In this document: positions 36,340-46,279 of the stretch, piece after piece
Layout: each line of letters starts with the position of its first letter
Position numbering within the stretch: position 1 is the first letter of the stretch
Assembly (NCBI RefSeq): GCF_001580995.1
Contig: NZ_LHZU01000146.1
Coordinates: 62,001-126,000 of the forward strand
Source of the DNA: Acetobacter senegalensis
GTDB lineage: Bacteria; Pseudomonadota; Alphaproteobacteria; Acetobacterales; Acetobacteraceae
Direction: 5' to 3'
DNA: 64,000 bases
Translations under genes and position numbers: made by a program
Notes under the pieces: generated by a model
Told to the model about the DNA's origin: nothing
What the model saw: the letters and a program-made list of their open reading frames with translations, nothing else
Database searches by the model: none

Positions 36340-37233
36340 TTACAGATCCAGACTGAACAGAACGCTGACAGCCATCACAATCAGCATCCCGCGGGAGAAA
36401 CCACGCGGCAGAAGCGTGCGCAGATTGTCCTCATTGGTAGCGGTCAGGCCTGTCAGACAGCCCCCCAGCCCCACCACAAACCCGACCGTGATGAATTTGA
36501 GCGGAATGACCAGATAATCCGTGGAGGACATAGCCACCACCACATCATAAAAGAACGTCCAGACCGGATTGGTGATCACCCCGGAAATACGGCTGATGAT
36601 GTAACCGGTCAGCAGCGCTGCGAACGAGAACAGAATGCCCAGCGTAAAGCCACCAACCGTAAATGCCAGTGTGCGCGGCATGACCAGCAGCAGGAACGGG
36701 TCCAGCCCCTGCGCCTGCATGGACCGGATCTGGCCGCCGGTTGTCAGCAGCCCCAACTCCGTCACGGACAACATGCCGTTACGGCCCAACAGAAGAATAC
36801 CCACCAGAATGGGGGCAATTTCGCGAATGACCACGTTGACAAGAATGGAGCCTGTCATTTTGGCAAGGCCCGCAAGCCCCAGCCAGTATATGGTCTGGGA
36901 AACAGCCGCCACACCCGTAAGTGTGCCCGCAAACAGGGTGGCAATCAGACCGCCGCCGATTACGCTGTTCAGCGTTACACCAAACTCGTAGCAGACGGTT
37001 CTGCGCCATGAGTGAGAGCGGAAGCTTTCATAAATAACGCCCCATGATGCCCCGAGCATGATGAGGAAAAAGCGTGCCTGATGCCGGGTGATGTGCCCAA
37101 GCCACGCCAGTTTTTCCCTGATCCATTCGTGCAGCACAAAAGGTCTGCGCTGACGGTGCGGGGTGGCATCCCCTTCCAGAATGGGGTCCCGGTCTCCTCC
37201 GCCTTCGCGTGGGGCAATGTTATCCTCGCTCAT
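36340..37233 (-). CDS. MlaE-like ABC transporter permease
   Basis: 297 residues: a long polar N-terminus (about 1-50), an amphipathic segment and about five membrane helices. MlaE family features: VIREIAPILVGILLLGRNG, then VTELGLLTTGGQIRSMQAQGLDP, then PRTLAF. The usual T-E-Q of the coupling region is T-G-G here. Its start overlaps the cyclase-like gene (ATGA 37230-37233) and its stop is 2 bp before the ABC-like gene. It would be the membrane core of the lipid transporter. Confidence 0.88.
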   Translation of the reverse strand: MSEDNIAPREGGGDRDPILEGDATPHRQRRPFVLHEWIREKLAWLGHITRHQARFFLIMLGASWGVIYESFRSHSWRRTVCYEFGVTLNSVIGGGLIATLFAGTLTGVAAVSQTIYWLGLAGLAKMTGSILVNVVIREIAPILVGILLLGRNGMLSVTELGLLTTGGQIRSMQAQGLDPFLLLVMPRTLAFTVGGFTLGILFSFAALLTGYIISRISGVITNPVWTFFYDVVVAMSSTDYLVIPLKFITVGFVVGLGGCLTGLTATNEDNLRTLLPRGFSRGMLIVMAVSVLFSLDL

Positions 37234-39566
37234 CGGCGGGCTGCCAGAACATAGGCCTGCCCCAGACCAAGATGAGGGGCGAAGAATGTTCCGCGGCTTC
37301 GGAACAGGTAACGGTCACGCAAAGCCGCATAAACACGCTCGGTTACCTGAATAGTGCCCGCATCCGACGCACCCTGCGCCATGAGTTCGGCCAGAGAAAC
37401 CGTCTGCCCCCACAGGTTGAACACTTGCGGGTCTGCACCAACCGGCCCACCAAAGGCGGCCCCGTAGTCCAGCCCCATGGTGAACACGGGCTCCAGATCT
37501 GCTGCAGCAAGGGCTGCCATCAGCGTTTCACGCATGGTCAGCGCGGCATCAGCCATCCGGATAATAGCCGTAGCGTCTTCCTCGGTTGAGCAGCCCGCCA
37601 TGCAAATCAGGCGGTGCCCGGCCACTTCCACCGCGAACAGTTTTCTGTCCTGCGCAATGCGCTGCACATCGGAAGCAAGCTGATTGATGAGCGCCAGCAG
37701 AGCCTGCGTTTCTGATTCTCCGTCCACCACGGGATCAGAGAACGTGATGACCAGAACAGCCACGGCAGGATAGATGCCGGATGTTGTAACCGCAGCCACT
37801 TCCGGCGCACGCATCAGCATGTTGTCAAACTGCGTGGTCGGCAGAGAGGATGCCTGTTGCACGGCCTGAGTGCTGTGGTCCGCTCCGGCCTCGTTCGGAT
37901 GATCAATTTCCGGCGTATTCTGCGCTGCCGCAGCCAACCGCATGCCGGCAATAGCCGCAATGAGATCGACAAAATACACCAGATGCGGGGCCATGTTCGC
38001 ATCTTCCAGCACCACGGCCCCCGCTACGCCCCCGGCTTCATGAATGGGGTAGACGGAGAGCATGCGGGTTCCGGCCTCACGCATGACCAGCCGTTCAAAT
38101 TGCGTGGTGCGTTCGTCAACCGCTGCATCTGCAACCGTAAAGGGCTCGCCTTCTTCCACCGCCTTGAAAAACGCATCCAGTTCAGTCCGCGACATTTCAA
38201 ACCCGCCAGAATGGGCATCCTGCTTTTCATCATACGAATCATTGCAGACCATGGCGGACCCATCATGCAGGAAGCGCCAGATACTCGCGCGACGGGCGTG
38301 GGTAACGTAGGCCAACTGCTCTGTCAGCACGAGGGAATCATTGGTCGGGTCAAACAGGCGCGGCGTGGACGCCACCTGCTGCACGGCACCTGTCTCATGC
38401 GTCACCTGAGCTTTCTGGCGAGCAAGAAGACGTGCGTTCCGTTCAGACCGCCTGACCTGACGGATCAGCAACCCGGCCAAGATCAGGGAAAACGTAATAA
38501 TCACGCCCGCAAACTGGAGACTTTGCTGGCTGCTCTGTTTGGCAAAGCTGGCAAAATCACTTTCCGGCGCGGACAGCAATAGAATCCAGCCTTCAGAAGA
38601 CCCCGGCAGCGGCGAGGCAATGGTCACATAGCGTTTCTTGTTCAGGGTAAAGGTCCGGGGGCCAAATCCACGCACCCGGTAATGATCATACCCACGGGCA
38701 AACACGGGGTGCGTTTTGGGGTCCAGCACCATCTTGTTGGGGTCCCACCCGGCCGCTTCGGCAAGCTGCATCAGGTTTCGGCCGGCCATGACACGGCCCT
38801 TGCTATCAAGCACAATGGCGTTGCCGCTTTTCCCCACCTTGATGTTGTCAAGAAACGCGCTGAGTTCGTTCAACGAGATATTGGTCGCAAAAACCAGTGT
38901 GTGCCCATCCTGCCCCTTGAACCGCAGGGAACTGGTCATGACAAACTGCTTATCTGTGGGGAACAGATAAGGCTGCGTCCATTTTATCTGGTTGGTGCCA
39001 TTTGTGTTCTGGTACCAGGCCCGTTTGCGCGGATCATAATCCTTGGCATCATCATCAGCTTCACCCGTCTTGGTGCCATCAATGGTGTAATAGTCATGAT
39101 GGAAAACCTGATGCCCATCCTTCACCTGCAAGGTGGTGCGTTCCTGCTCCTTCCCATCCTTGCCGTGGCGGGTAATCAGGGTGAAGCGCCCGCTATCATC
39201 TGCCAGGTAAAAGGACTGAAGCTGCGGCACGCTGCGCAACATGGCCCCACCATAGGAATAGAACACCTTGTCCTGCACTGCGGGCGGCACGTGTTCGATC
39301 ATGCCGCTGGCAATCACATTCCCAGCCGAGGCCGGCATGATGTAATCGGATACTTCCTGCGCAATATAATGCTGCACTGCTCCCAGCAGGTCATGCGTGA
39401 GAGATTCCACGCCCGCCCGCGTGGTACGATAGGAATGCAGGCCGATTACGATAACGGCCACAATACCCAGAACAAGCGCCAGCAAAGGCAGGACCAGATG
39501 CAGCAGCACACGCCGCACGGACACATCGTGCTGGAGAGTTGGATCGACTATCTCATCAGAAGACAC
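37230..39566 (-). CDS. membrane sensor with dCACHE, GAF and degenerate class III cyclase domain
   Basis: 778 residues: helix (about 19-42), periplasmic double-CACHE sensor (about 45-340; YDPRKRAWYQ at 177-186 is the CACHE motif), second helix (about 351-368), a GAF domain (about 405-545) and a C-terminal adenylate/guanylate cyclase homology domain (about 595-778). The cyclase frame is clear (FNLWGQTVSLAE, then GTIQVTERVYAALRDRYLFRSRG) but the first metal Asp is Thr608, the second is His651 (AGH for GD), the base-specifying Asp is Asn717, the Asn is Ser724 and the Arg is Leu728. It should not make cAMP or cGMP. First gene of the MCE operon, coupled to the permease. Confidence 0.85.
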   Translation of the reverse strand: MSSDEIVDPTLQHDVSVRRVLLHLVLPLLALVLGIVAVIVIGLHSYRTTRAGVESLTHDLLGAVQHYIAQEVSDYIMPASAGNVIASGMIEHVPPAVQDKVFYSYGGAMLRSVPQLQSFYLADDSGRFTLITRHGKDGKEQERTTLQVKDGHQVFHHDYYTIDGTKTGEADDDAKDYDPRKRAWYQNTNGTNQIKWTQPYLFPTDKQFVMTSSLRFKGQDGHTLVFATNISLNELSAFLDNIKVGKSGNAIVLDSKGRVMAGRNLMQLAEAAGWDPNKMVLDPKTHPVFARGYDHYRVRGFGPRTFTLNKKRYVTIASPLPGSSEGWILLLSAPESDFASFAKQSSQQSLQFAGVIITFSLILAGLLIRQVRRSERNARLLARQKAQVTHETGAVQQVASTPRLFDPTNDSLVLTEQLAYVTHARRASIWRFLHDGSAMVCNDSYDEKQDAHSGGFEMSRTELDAFFKAVEEGEPFTVADAAVDERTTQFERLVMREAGTRMLSVYPIHEAGGVAGAVVLEDANMAPHLVYFVDLIAAIAGMRLAAAAQNTPEIDHPNEAGADHSTQAVQQASSLPTTQFDNMLMRAPEVAAVTTSGIYPAVAVLVITFSDPVVDGESETQALLALINQLASDVQRIAQDRKLFAVEVAGHRLICMAGCSTEEDATAIIRMADAALTMRETLMAALAAADLEPVFTMGLDYGAAFGGPVGADPQVFNLWGQTVSLAELMAQGASDAGTIQVTERVYAALRDRYLFRSRGTFFAPHLGLGQAYVLAARR

Positions 39567-39965
39567 GTGATATTTTCCACTGACTTAACTGGCCACTGAT
39601 CCCCTTTTCCCGCAGGGTGTTGACCCAATTCCTGCCTGAAAATCAGACAGATGCCGGAGCAGGCGTAAGAATTACAGGGTGCCCAGAAGTCACTGGCTTG
39701 TCCACCCTAAAGCGGGTGGCCCTCCCGTTCCACGCATTGCTTACCTGCGTGCGCTGTTATTGCGCAGGCGGCCTTTCCATTGAGAGGCCTGCTGCTTAAG
39801 GGGCTTCACCCCATCCTCAGTTTTTCATGGAAAAAACAGGAAGACGGAACAAAACGGCGTTTGTCCGCCCGCCTGCCCACTCAGTACGTGCCCGTTTTTC
39901 CGGCAGGCACTGAGGGAGAAATCGTCAGGTCCGTTACATCTATCTCTGGCCGATAACGCCAGAGA
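39567..39965. other. upstream region of the sensor-MCE operon
   Basis: 399 bp between ppx and the operon start, both minus strand. It should hold the operon promoter. A 9-bp stem (39942-39950 with 39958-39966) overlaps the ppx stop codon but has no T-run. No gene seen. Confidence 0.4.
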
Positions 39966-41459
39966 TCACTTTTTGTCGGGTTCTGCATCCAGCCGGACAG
40001 AGACATCCAGCGCCTGCCCGAGGCGATTCAGCCCCCGGCCCACGCTTTCCCCCCGCACAGCAACACATGCAGCGCCAAGGCTCAGCATCAGATCCTTGCG
40101 GTCCCATGTCAGAGCAGTTCCTTCAAGCAGCGCTGCCGTCCCGCCGGAAACAGAGTAGGCCAACCGTAGCGCCAGCCCCAGAACCACGGCTTTCTTCCAC
40201 TGTTTTTCATCCAGCAATGTGCGGGAGGTAGAGAGAAACTCCGCATCCAGATCAGCCGCATACCGAACAGCCAGCGCCAGGGAGAGCCAGGCGCGGGCTT
40301 CATGGTCAAACCCCACCCCTTGCAGGCGAAGAATACGCCAATACGTCTGCTCGGCCCGATATTCCGGGTGGTCATGACTTCCTACATCAGAAAGCCAGCA
40401 GGCAATCCGGCGTAAATGGGTCTGGCGTTGTGTCTCGTCAGCAAAAAGGGCGTTGGTCCACCGCATCAACACATCAGGCAGTTTGATGCTGCGGCCCAGC
40501 CGGGCACACATATCCTGTGCCACTACGGTCATGGGGTCCTGCGTCAGGCAATCAGGGGCTACATTCAGCATGTACCACCCTTCACGCAGGCCATCCACGC
40601 AGAACACAACCCGGTCAGGCTGAACCTTGCGCAAAAGCCGACGCAGAACGGTTGCGGCAAAGGGAATATCATCCAGCCGCTTTTTGGGTGCCCCCGGCAG
40701 GCGTTCCAGACTGCGGCGTGGCGCATGCAGCAGCCAGCCGGTCATTTCCCGCGCTTCTTCCAAGCCCAGCGTATAGTAATGAACAATGTTGAGGGGGTAG
40801 TTCATGCGGGCGATGTGCAGCCGTGCGAGCGCACGGAAAGCGCCCCCCACCAGATACAGCGTTCCGCCCTTGACGGTAGGGAGCCAGCTTACCGCCCCGA
40901 TATCCGCATCCGCCAACGCCTTGGCGGTATTGAGATCACCCTTGGCCCGATCGCTCAGACGGATCACGCCAAGCGGCAGGGTATTGGCATCATGACGGCC
41001 ATCACTGGTGATGCGGATAAGTTCAAGAGAACCGCCCCCAACATCAGCCACCAGACCACTTGCACCGGGAATACCGCACATCACGCCAATGGCGGAATGA
41101 TCGGCCTCTTCCTCGCCGGACAGAATACGAATAGGCACGTCGGGCATGTTGGCGCGGAGTGCAGCCACAAAATCCGGACCATTTGCGGCGTCCCGCACGG
41201 CGGCTGTCGCCAGAATTTCAAACGGTTCCGCATTCATGGCGCGGGCAATGGCATGGAAGCGGTCCAGCACCTCCATGGCCATGCTCACCCCTTCCTCATT
41301 CAGGCGGCCAGTGGCTGTCAGGCCGCGCCCAAGGCGCAGCACCGCTTTTTCATTGAAAATAGGAACAGGGTTACGGGAAACGCCCTCGAACACAACGAGG
41401 CGCACCGAATTGGACCCAAGATCGACAACGGCCGAACGGCGCGGCGTATCAGTTTGCAT
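39966..41459 (-). CDS. ppx: exopolyphosphatase / Ppx-GppA family
   Basis: 497 residues. Ppx releases phosphate from polyphosphate ends and may also hydrolyse pppGpp. ASKHA-fold motifs: VVDLGSNSVRLVVFEG (9-24, phosphate 1), SGEEEADHSAIG (about 114-125) and VADVGGGSLELI (phosphate 2). A C-terminal HD-like helical domain follows (about 320-480; the WLSDVGSHDHPEYR block). It is 65 bp after ppk on the same strand, so synthesis and breakdown of polyphosphate are encoded side by side. Confidence 0.93.
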   Translation of the reverse strand: MQTDTPRRSAVVDLGSNSVRLVVFEGVSRNPVPIFNEKAVLRLGRGLTATGRLNEEGVSMAMEVLDRFHAIARAMNAEPFEILATAAVRDAANGPDFVAALRANMPDVPIRILSGEEEADHSAIGVMCGIPGASGLVADVGGGSLELIRITSDGRHDANTLPLGVIRLSDRAKGDLNTAKALADADIGAVSWLPTVKGGTLYLVGGAFRALARLHIARMNYPLNIVHYYTLGLEEAREMTGWLLHAPRRSLERLPGAPKKRLDDIPFAATVLRRLLRKVQPDRVVFCVDGLREGWYMLNVAPDCLTQDPMTVVAQDMCARLGRSIKLPDVLMRWTNALFADETQRQTHLRRIACWLSDVGSHDHPEYRAEQTYWRILRLQGVGFDHEARAWLSLALAVRYAADLDAEFLSTSRTLLDEKQWKKAVVLGLALRLAYSVSGGTAALLEGTALTWDRKDLMLSLGAACVAVRGESVGRGLNRLGQALDVSVRLDAEPDKK

Positions 41460-41524
41460 GCTGGCGTTATTACTCTGGAACGCGCGCCGGGAAAACCCCG
41501 GTCACGCTGGCTGAGGCGGCCTGT

Positions 41525-43861
41525 TCACTCATCAAACATCAGATCCTTTGAAGACGGAAGAGACGCCGGTGTACGGATGGGTGCTTCATGCGCAGCAGAC
41601 CCCCTGCCGGAAAGGGACGGATGCGTCATGAACCACTCATGCGCGGAGAACGGGCGCGCACCAGGTGTCAGCCTGCGCCACGCGCCATTCTGTTCCAGAA
41701 TCCAGGACTGAAGATTGTCCTTGAGGTTGGACACCATGATCTGCCCCACCATCTGTGCATGCACGGTTGGATTGGTGACCGGCACCATGCTTTCCACACG
41801 CCAGTCCATGTTGCGTGTCATCCAGTCGGCTGAGGACAGGTAAACCTTGGCGTAACGAGATGGCAGACGATGGCCATTACCAAAAGCAAAAATACGGGAA
41901 TGTTCCAGAAAACGCCCGACAATGGATTTGATCCGGATGTTTTCTGAAAGACCCGGCACGCCCGGCCGCAGACAACAGATCCCGCGAATGACCCCTATGA
42001 TTTTCACCCCGGCGCAGGACGCCCGATACAGATGATCAATCAACGCCGGGTCCACCAGCGAGTTCATTTTCAGCCAGATGGTGCCGGGTCTGCCCGCTTT
42101 GACATGGGCAATCTCTTCCTCAATCAGTTCCACCAACGTACGGCGGATGGTGATGGGGGAAAAGGAAATTGCTTCCATTTCCGCAGGCAGGGCATAGCCG
42201 GTGACATAGTTGAACAGGCGGGCGGAATCCCGCGCCAGTTCCGGCTTGCAGGTAAAGAACGACAGATCAGTATAAATTTTGGCGGTAATGGGGTGATAGT
42301 TGCCGGTGCCAAAATGCGCGTAAGACCGAACCTGTCCGCCTTCCCTGCGCACAACAAGGCTGAGCTTGGCGTGGGTTTTCAGGTCAGCAAACCCGAACAC
42401 AACCTGCACTCCGGCAGCTTCCAGCGCACGGGCCAGCCGGATATTGGCTTCCTCATCAAAGCGCGCCCGCAGTTCCACCATGGCCGTAACAGATTTCCCG
42501 GCCTCGGCGGCCTCGATCAGCGCTTTGACAATGGGAGAGTCGCGCGATGTCCGATACAAGGTCTGCTTGATGGCAATCACGTTCGGATCAAGCGCTGCCT
42601 GACGCAGGAACTGCACCACCACGTCAAAGCTCTCGAACGGATGATGCACCAGCAGATCCTTGGCGCGGATGGCGGCAAAGCAATCGCCATTAAAGTCGAG
42701 TATCCGTTCAGGAAAGCGCGGTGTGTAGGGGGTAAACAGCAGATCGGGGCGGTCATCCACAATCATCTGCTTCAGATCCACCACGCCGATCATGCCGGAA
42801 TGGACGGCTATTTCCTCGGATGGCAGATCAAGGCCGGAGGCTATGGCGTCCGCCAGTTCTGCTGGCACCCGTTTTTCCATGTCCAGATGAATGACCACGC
42901 CGCGACGGCGCCGCTTAAGCGCACTTTCATATGAGCGGACAAGGTCTTCGGCCTCATCTTCAAACTCAACGTCCGTGTCGCGCACCACGCGCAGCATGCC
43001 GCTTTCCCCCACCGTCAGACCGGGGAAAAGTTTGTCCATGCACAAGGTGATCAGATCTTCCAGACGGATAAACCGCACAACACGGGTGCCGGTAGCCTCA
43101 CCTGGCTCAGTGGGGAGGCGGATAAAGCGTTCAACCTGTGCGGGCAACAGAATAAGAGCGTTCATGGCGAACGCGCCGTTCTCGGCCGAAAGCAGGCGCA
43201 GACCAAGCGCCAGCCCCATGTTGGGAATAAAGGGCAATGGATGCGCCGGGTCCACTGCCAGAGGGGTCAGAACCGGGAAAACACGGTCCATGAAGCAGGT
43301 TTCAAGCCATGAACGGTCTGCGGCGGACAAATCATCCGGCTCACACAGCACAACGCCAGCCTCATTCAGCAGGCCACGCAGTTCTGTCCAGATACGCTGT
43401 TGTTCCCGCAGCAGGGCGGCGCAGCGTTCCCGCACAGCTTCAAGCTGCTCAACGGGTGTCAGGCCGTCCGGGGAAAGTGCAACAAGCCCTTCACGCACCT
43501 GACCGACCAGACCGGCCACGCGCACGGAATAGAATTCATCCAGATTGCTGGCGCTGATGGACAGAAACCGCAGGCGCTCCAGCAGGGGATTGCGGGCATT
43601 ATCAGCTTCTTCCACCACGCGCTGATTGAAATCCAGCCAGGAAAGCTCACGGTTGATGAACCGTTGCGGGGTTTCCAGAGTAATTGGTGGGGGAACATTT
43701 TTTTTGCGGGGTGCGCGCGGGGCGCGGGGTGTGGTTTGTGTGGCGCGCCGCCTGCGGGCAGGCCGCGTGGCACCGGTGGATTTTGGTCGCTGCTTCCCCT
43801 GTGCCGTCACAAATATTTCTCCCTCGCCACTGTCACATTCCGGTGGCCGAATGACGCTCAT
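41525..43861 (-). CDS. ppk: polyphosphate kinase Ppk1
   Basis: 778 residues, Ppk1 with an extra basic N-terminus (about 1-60, Arg/Lys/Pro-rich) before the family start [15 protein letters not shown]. It polymerises ATP gamma-phosphate into polyphosphate. Catalytic region: [21 protein letters not shown] (phosphorylated His in TGNYH) and the second His in [11 protein letters not shown], followed by [17 protein letters not shown]. Length without the tail matches the usual 690-720. A later start is possible. Precedes ppx. Confidence 0.95.
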   Translation of the reverse strand: MSVIRPPECDSGEGEIFVTAQGKQRPKSTGATRPARRRRATQTTPRAPRAPRKKNVPPPITLETPQRFINRELSWLDFNQRVVEEADNARNPLLERLRFLSISASNLDEFYSVRVAGLVGQVREGLVALSPDGLTPVEQLEAVRERCAALLREQQRIWTELRGLLNEAGVVLCEPDDLSAADRSWLETCFMDRVFPVLTPLAVDPAHPLPFIPNMGLALGLRLLSAENGAFAMNALILLPAQVERFIRLPTEPGEATGTRVVRFIRLEDLITLCMDKLFPGLTVGESGMLRVVRDTDVEFEDEAEDLVRSYESALKRRRRGVVIHLDMEKRVPAELADAIASGLDLPSEEIAVHSGMIGVVDLKQMIVDDRPDLLFTPYTPRFPERILDFNGDCFAAIRAKDLLVHHPFESFDVVVQFLRQAALDPNVIAIKQTLYRTSRDSPIVKALIEAAEAGKSVTAMVELRARFDEEANIRLARALEAAGVQVVFGFADLKTHAKLSLVVRREGGQVRSYAHFGTGNYHPITAKIYTDLSFFTCKPELARDSARLFNYVTGYALPAEMEAISFSPITIRRTLVELIEEEIAHVKAGRPGTIWLKMNSLVDPALIDHLYRASCAGVKIIGVIRGICCLRPGVPGLSENIRIKSIVGRFLEHSRIFAFGNGHRLPSRYAKVYLSSADWMTRNMDWRVESMVPVTNPTVHAQMVGQIMVSNLKDNLQSWILEQNGAWRRLTPGARPFSAHEWFMTHPSLSGRGSAAHEAPIRTPASLPSSKDLMFDE

Positions 43862-43968
43862 TCAGCCCGTTTCTTTTGCCCAAGCAAAGCATACTGCAAA
43901 GCATTTGCACAGGAAAAGCGCCCGATATGTTACGGTTTTGTGTCAGCAGCACCCATCACAAAACGGAA

Positions 43969-43998
43969 CAGGCCCGCCGGATTTCCCCGGCGGGCCTG
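43969..43998 (-). terminator. intrinsic terminator of the S46 peptidase gene
   Basis: A 12-bp perfect GC-rich stem (caggcccgccgg 43969-43980, ccggcgggcctg 43987-43998), loop atttcc. On the minus strand it is followed by TTCCGTTTTG, so it separates the peptidase transcript from ppk. Confidence 0.8.
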
Positions 43999-44036
43999 CT
44001 GTTGAGGGGCAGATAAAAGCTGGAAGAAAGAACAGC

Positions 44037-46127
44037 TTACAGGTGTCCTTTAACCAGTTCATCCGCCAGCGCCTGATTTTTATAAACAGACTTCAGCGAT
44101 TCCAGAATGGCAGCACTGTCCACGGCCACGGCGCGGTTGGTGCTTTCATCATAATAGAAATCCCCGCCCAGCGAGTGAATATTGCCATCAAAGATCAGGC
44201 CAACGGCATGACCCTGCGCATCAATCACCGGAGAGCCTGAGTTGCCACCAATAATATCGTTCGTGGAGACAAAATCGAACGGTGTTTTGAGGTTCACCCG
44301 TCCCTTGGCGTCCAGCCACGGCTTGCTCAGCTTGAACGGATCAGACCCAGTGGCGCGGTCATACAACCCCGCGAAGGTCGTGAACGGCGCAACCTGTTTG
44401 CCGTTTTCATCCCAGCCCTTGACCTGCCCGAAGGACAGACGCTGCGTAAAAGTGGCATCCGGATAAGAAGAAACACCATCACGTGCAAAACGGGCTTTGG
44501 CCATGGCTTCCGTTGCCTGACGGGATGGCGCTGCCACCTCATCATCCATGCGCTTACGCAGCGCACGCGCCTGCGGCTCGATCTTGCGGGCCAGCACGAT
44601 CATGGGGTCTTGAGAGGCCTCAATGGCTTTTGCGCCCCCTTTCCAAAGCGCCAGACGCACTTTGGGGTCTGCCAGCTTGCTGCCATTGACCAGAGAGACC
44701 GCCAGATCATCCGGAGCCGCCTTGCCCAGCACCTGTTTGACGCTTTCATCATCCGCGCCCAGCACCTGCCGCAGCTTGGTGAGCGAGAATGCCAGCTCCG
44801 TTTTTTCAAGGTCAGGATAGACCGGAGCAATGGACCCCAGTTCCGCTTCCAGCGCAGGCAGACGGCCATCATGGAACGCGGTCAGGCGCTCGGCATCGGG
44901 CTTCTGGCGTTCATATGCGCCACGCACCAGCAGCTTGGCGTAGGAGAACAGATCTCCCTGAAGGCCGAAAGAGCCTTCCAGCATGATGTACGGCTTGAAA
45001 ATCTGCTGTTTGACGGCCAGAGCTTGTGCGTTTTTAGCCCATGGGTCCCCATAGGTTTTCTTGCGCCCCTCATCCGCGTTGATCCAGTCACGCAAACTGG
45101 CTTCGCTTTTGGCTTTGGCGTCCAGCAGTTTGGGGTCGGCCAGCACCGGCACGCGCCCACGATACACTTTCAGGCTGTTTTCAATCCCAAAAATACGTTC
45201 CTGCGCTTCCTGATGGTGCGCAATACTTTCGCGGCTGTACTGCCACAAAGCGCCATCCAGTGCAGAGTAATTGTCAATAACAAAAGGCACTGTCACGTTT
45301 CTGGAAAATTCCAGATCAGCCAGTGGCACTTCGCGCTCGGTGGAACCGGGGTTGCCGGATGTGAACACAAGTTCTCCATCCTTGGGGCCTTCCGCATCAA
45401 ACGGCAGATAGGCCGCAACCTTGCCGGGCTTGCCGTTTTCATAAACCCGCAGGAACGCCATATCGAGGTCATAGCGCGGGAAGTTGAAGTTATCCGGGTC
45501 CCCACCAAAGAAGGCCGTGTTCTGATCTGGCGCCATGACCATACGCACATCCTGATACCGCCGATAGCGATACAGCGCTGTGCGCCCACCATGATACAGG
45601 CTGATCACATCGCATCGCCACGTCTTGGCGTCCGCACCGGCGCACTCTTTCTCAATGGCGCTTTCTTCTGCCTGACGCGCCTTGGTATAGGCTTCGCCTT
45701 CCTTGCCCTTGAGGGCTGCCTGCATGCGGTCCGTCACATCCGTGATGGAATCAAGCTGGTTGAGCTCCATCGCCGGGCAGCGCTGTTCAGCCGCCGGATT
45801 TTTGGCGCTGTAGCCGTCCTGAAAATAGTTGTGAGTCTTGTCAGATAGTTGCTGCAAACATTCATTCGCGCAGTGATGGTTGGTCATCACCAGCCCATCT
45901 GCTGAGACAAAAGAAGCGGAACACCCAAGCGCCAGCCGGGCAGACGCCTTGGTGACACGATCAATCCACTCTTTGGATGGCGTGAAGTGATACCGGTCCT
46001 GCATCTGCTTTACGGGCAGGTTATCCATGGTCCACATGCCTTCATCAGCATGGGCGTAGGGCACTATGGCGGGCGCACAGGCCAGCAGTGCCATGGGCAC
46101 AAGTGCGTGCCTCAAAATTTTTGCCAT
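44037..46127 (-). CDS. S46 family dipeptidyl-peptidase
   Basis: 696 residues with a signal peptide (about 1-27). S46 peptidases (DPP7/DPP11) remove dipeptides from the N-terminus of peptides in the periplasm. Chymotrypsin-like triad visible: His in MTNHHC (81-86), Asp in the FPRYDLDMAFLRVY block, Ser in GGNSGSP (about residue 640). The FGGDPDNFNFPR block is characteristic. Length is normal (about 700). Its own terminator lies downstream and a 152-bp upstream gap separates it from hda. Located between hda and ppk, normally close neighbours in related genomes. Confidence 0.92.
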   Translation of the reverse strand: MAKILRHALVPMALLACAPAIVPYAHADEGMWTMDNLPVKQMQDRYHFTPSKEWIDRVTKASARLALGCSASFVSADGLVMTNHHCANECLQQLSDKTHNYFQDGYSAKNPAAEQRCPAMELNQLDSITDVTDRMQAALKGKEGEAYTKARQAEESAIEKECAGADAKTWRCDVISLYHGGRTALYRYRRYQDVRMVMAPDQNTAFFGGDPDNFNFPRYDLDMAFLRVYENGKPGKVAAYLPFDAEGPKDGELVFTSGNPGSTEREVPLADLEFSRNVTVPFVIDNYSALDGALWQYSRESIAHHQEAQERIFGIENSLKVYRGRVPVLADPKLLDAKAKSEASLRDWINADEGRKKTYGDPWAKNAQALAVKQQIFKPYIMLEGSFGLQGDLFSYAKLLVRGAYERQKPDAERLTAFHDGRLPALEAELGSIAPVYPDLEKTELAFSLTKLRQVLGADDESVKQVLGKAAPDDLAVSLVNGSKLADPKVRLALWKGGAKAIEASQDPMIVLARKIEPQARALRKRMDDEVAAPSRQATEAMAKARFARDGVSSYPDATFTQRLSFGQVKGWDENGKQVAPFTTFAGLYDRATGSDPFKLSKPWLDAKGRVNLKTPFDFVSTNDIIGGNSGSPVIDAQGHAVGLIFDGNIHSLGGDFYYDESTNRAVAVDSAAILESLKSVYKNQALADELVKGHL

Positions 46128-46279
46128 GTTTCAATTACTCTTTCTGCAATAATGTTACACCATAACATTCGGTGAGCCGACTTTGGCTCAGTCGCTCCCT
46201 CAGAGCAAGCCTGTCATGCAGTTTGCAGGCGCATGTTTTGTGGCGCATCAAATGCAGCCCATGCTGCCAGACCAGACGT

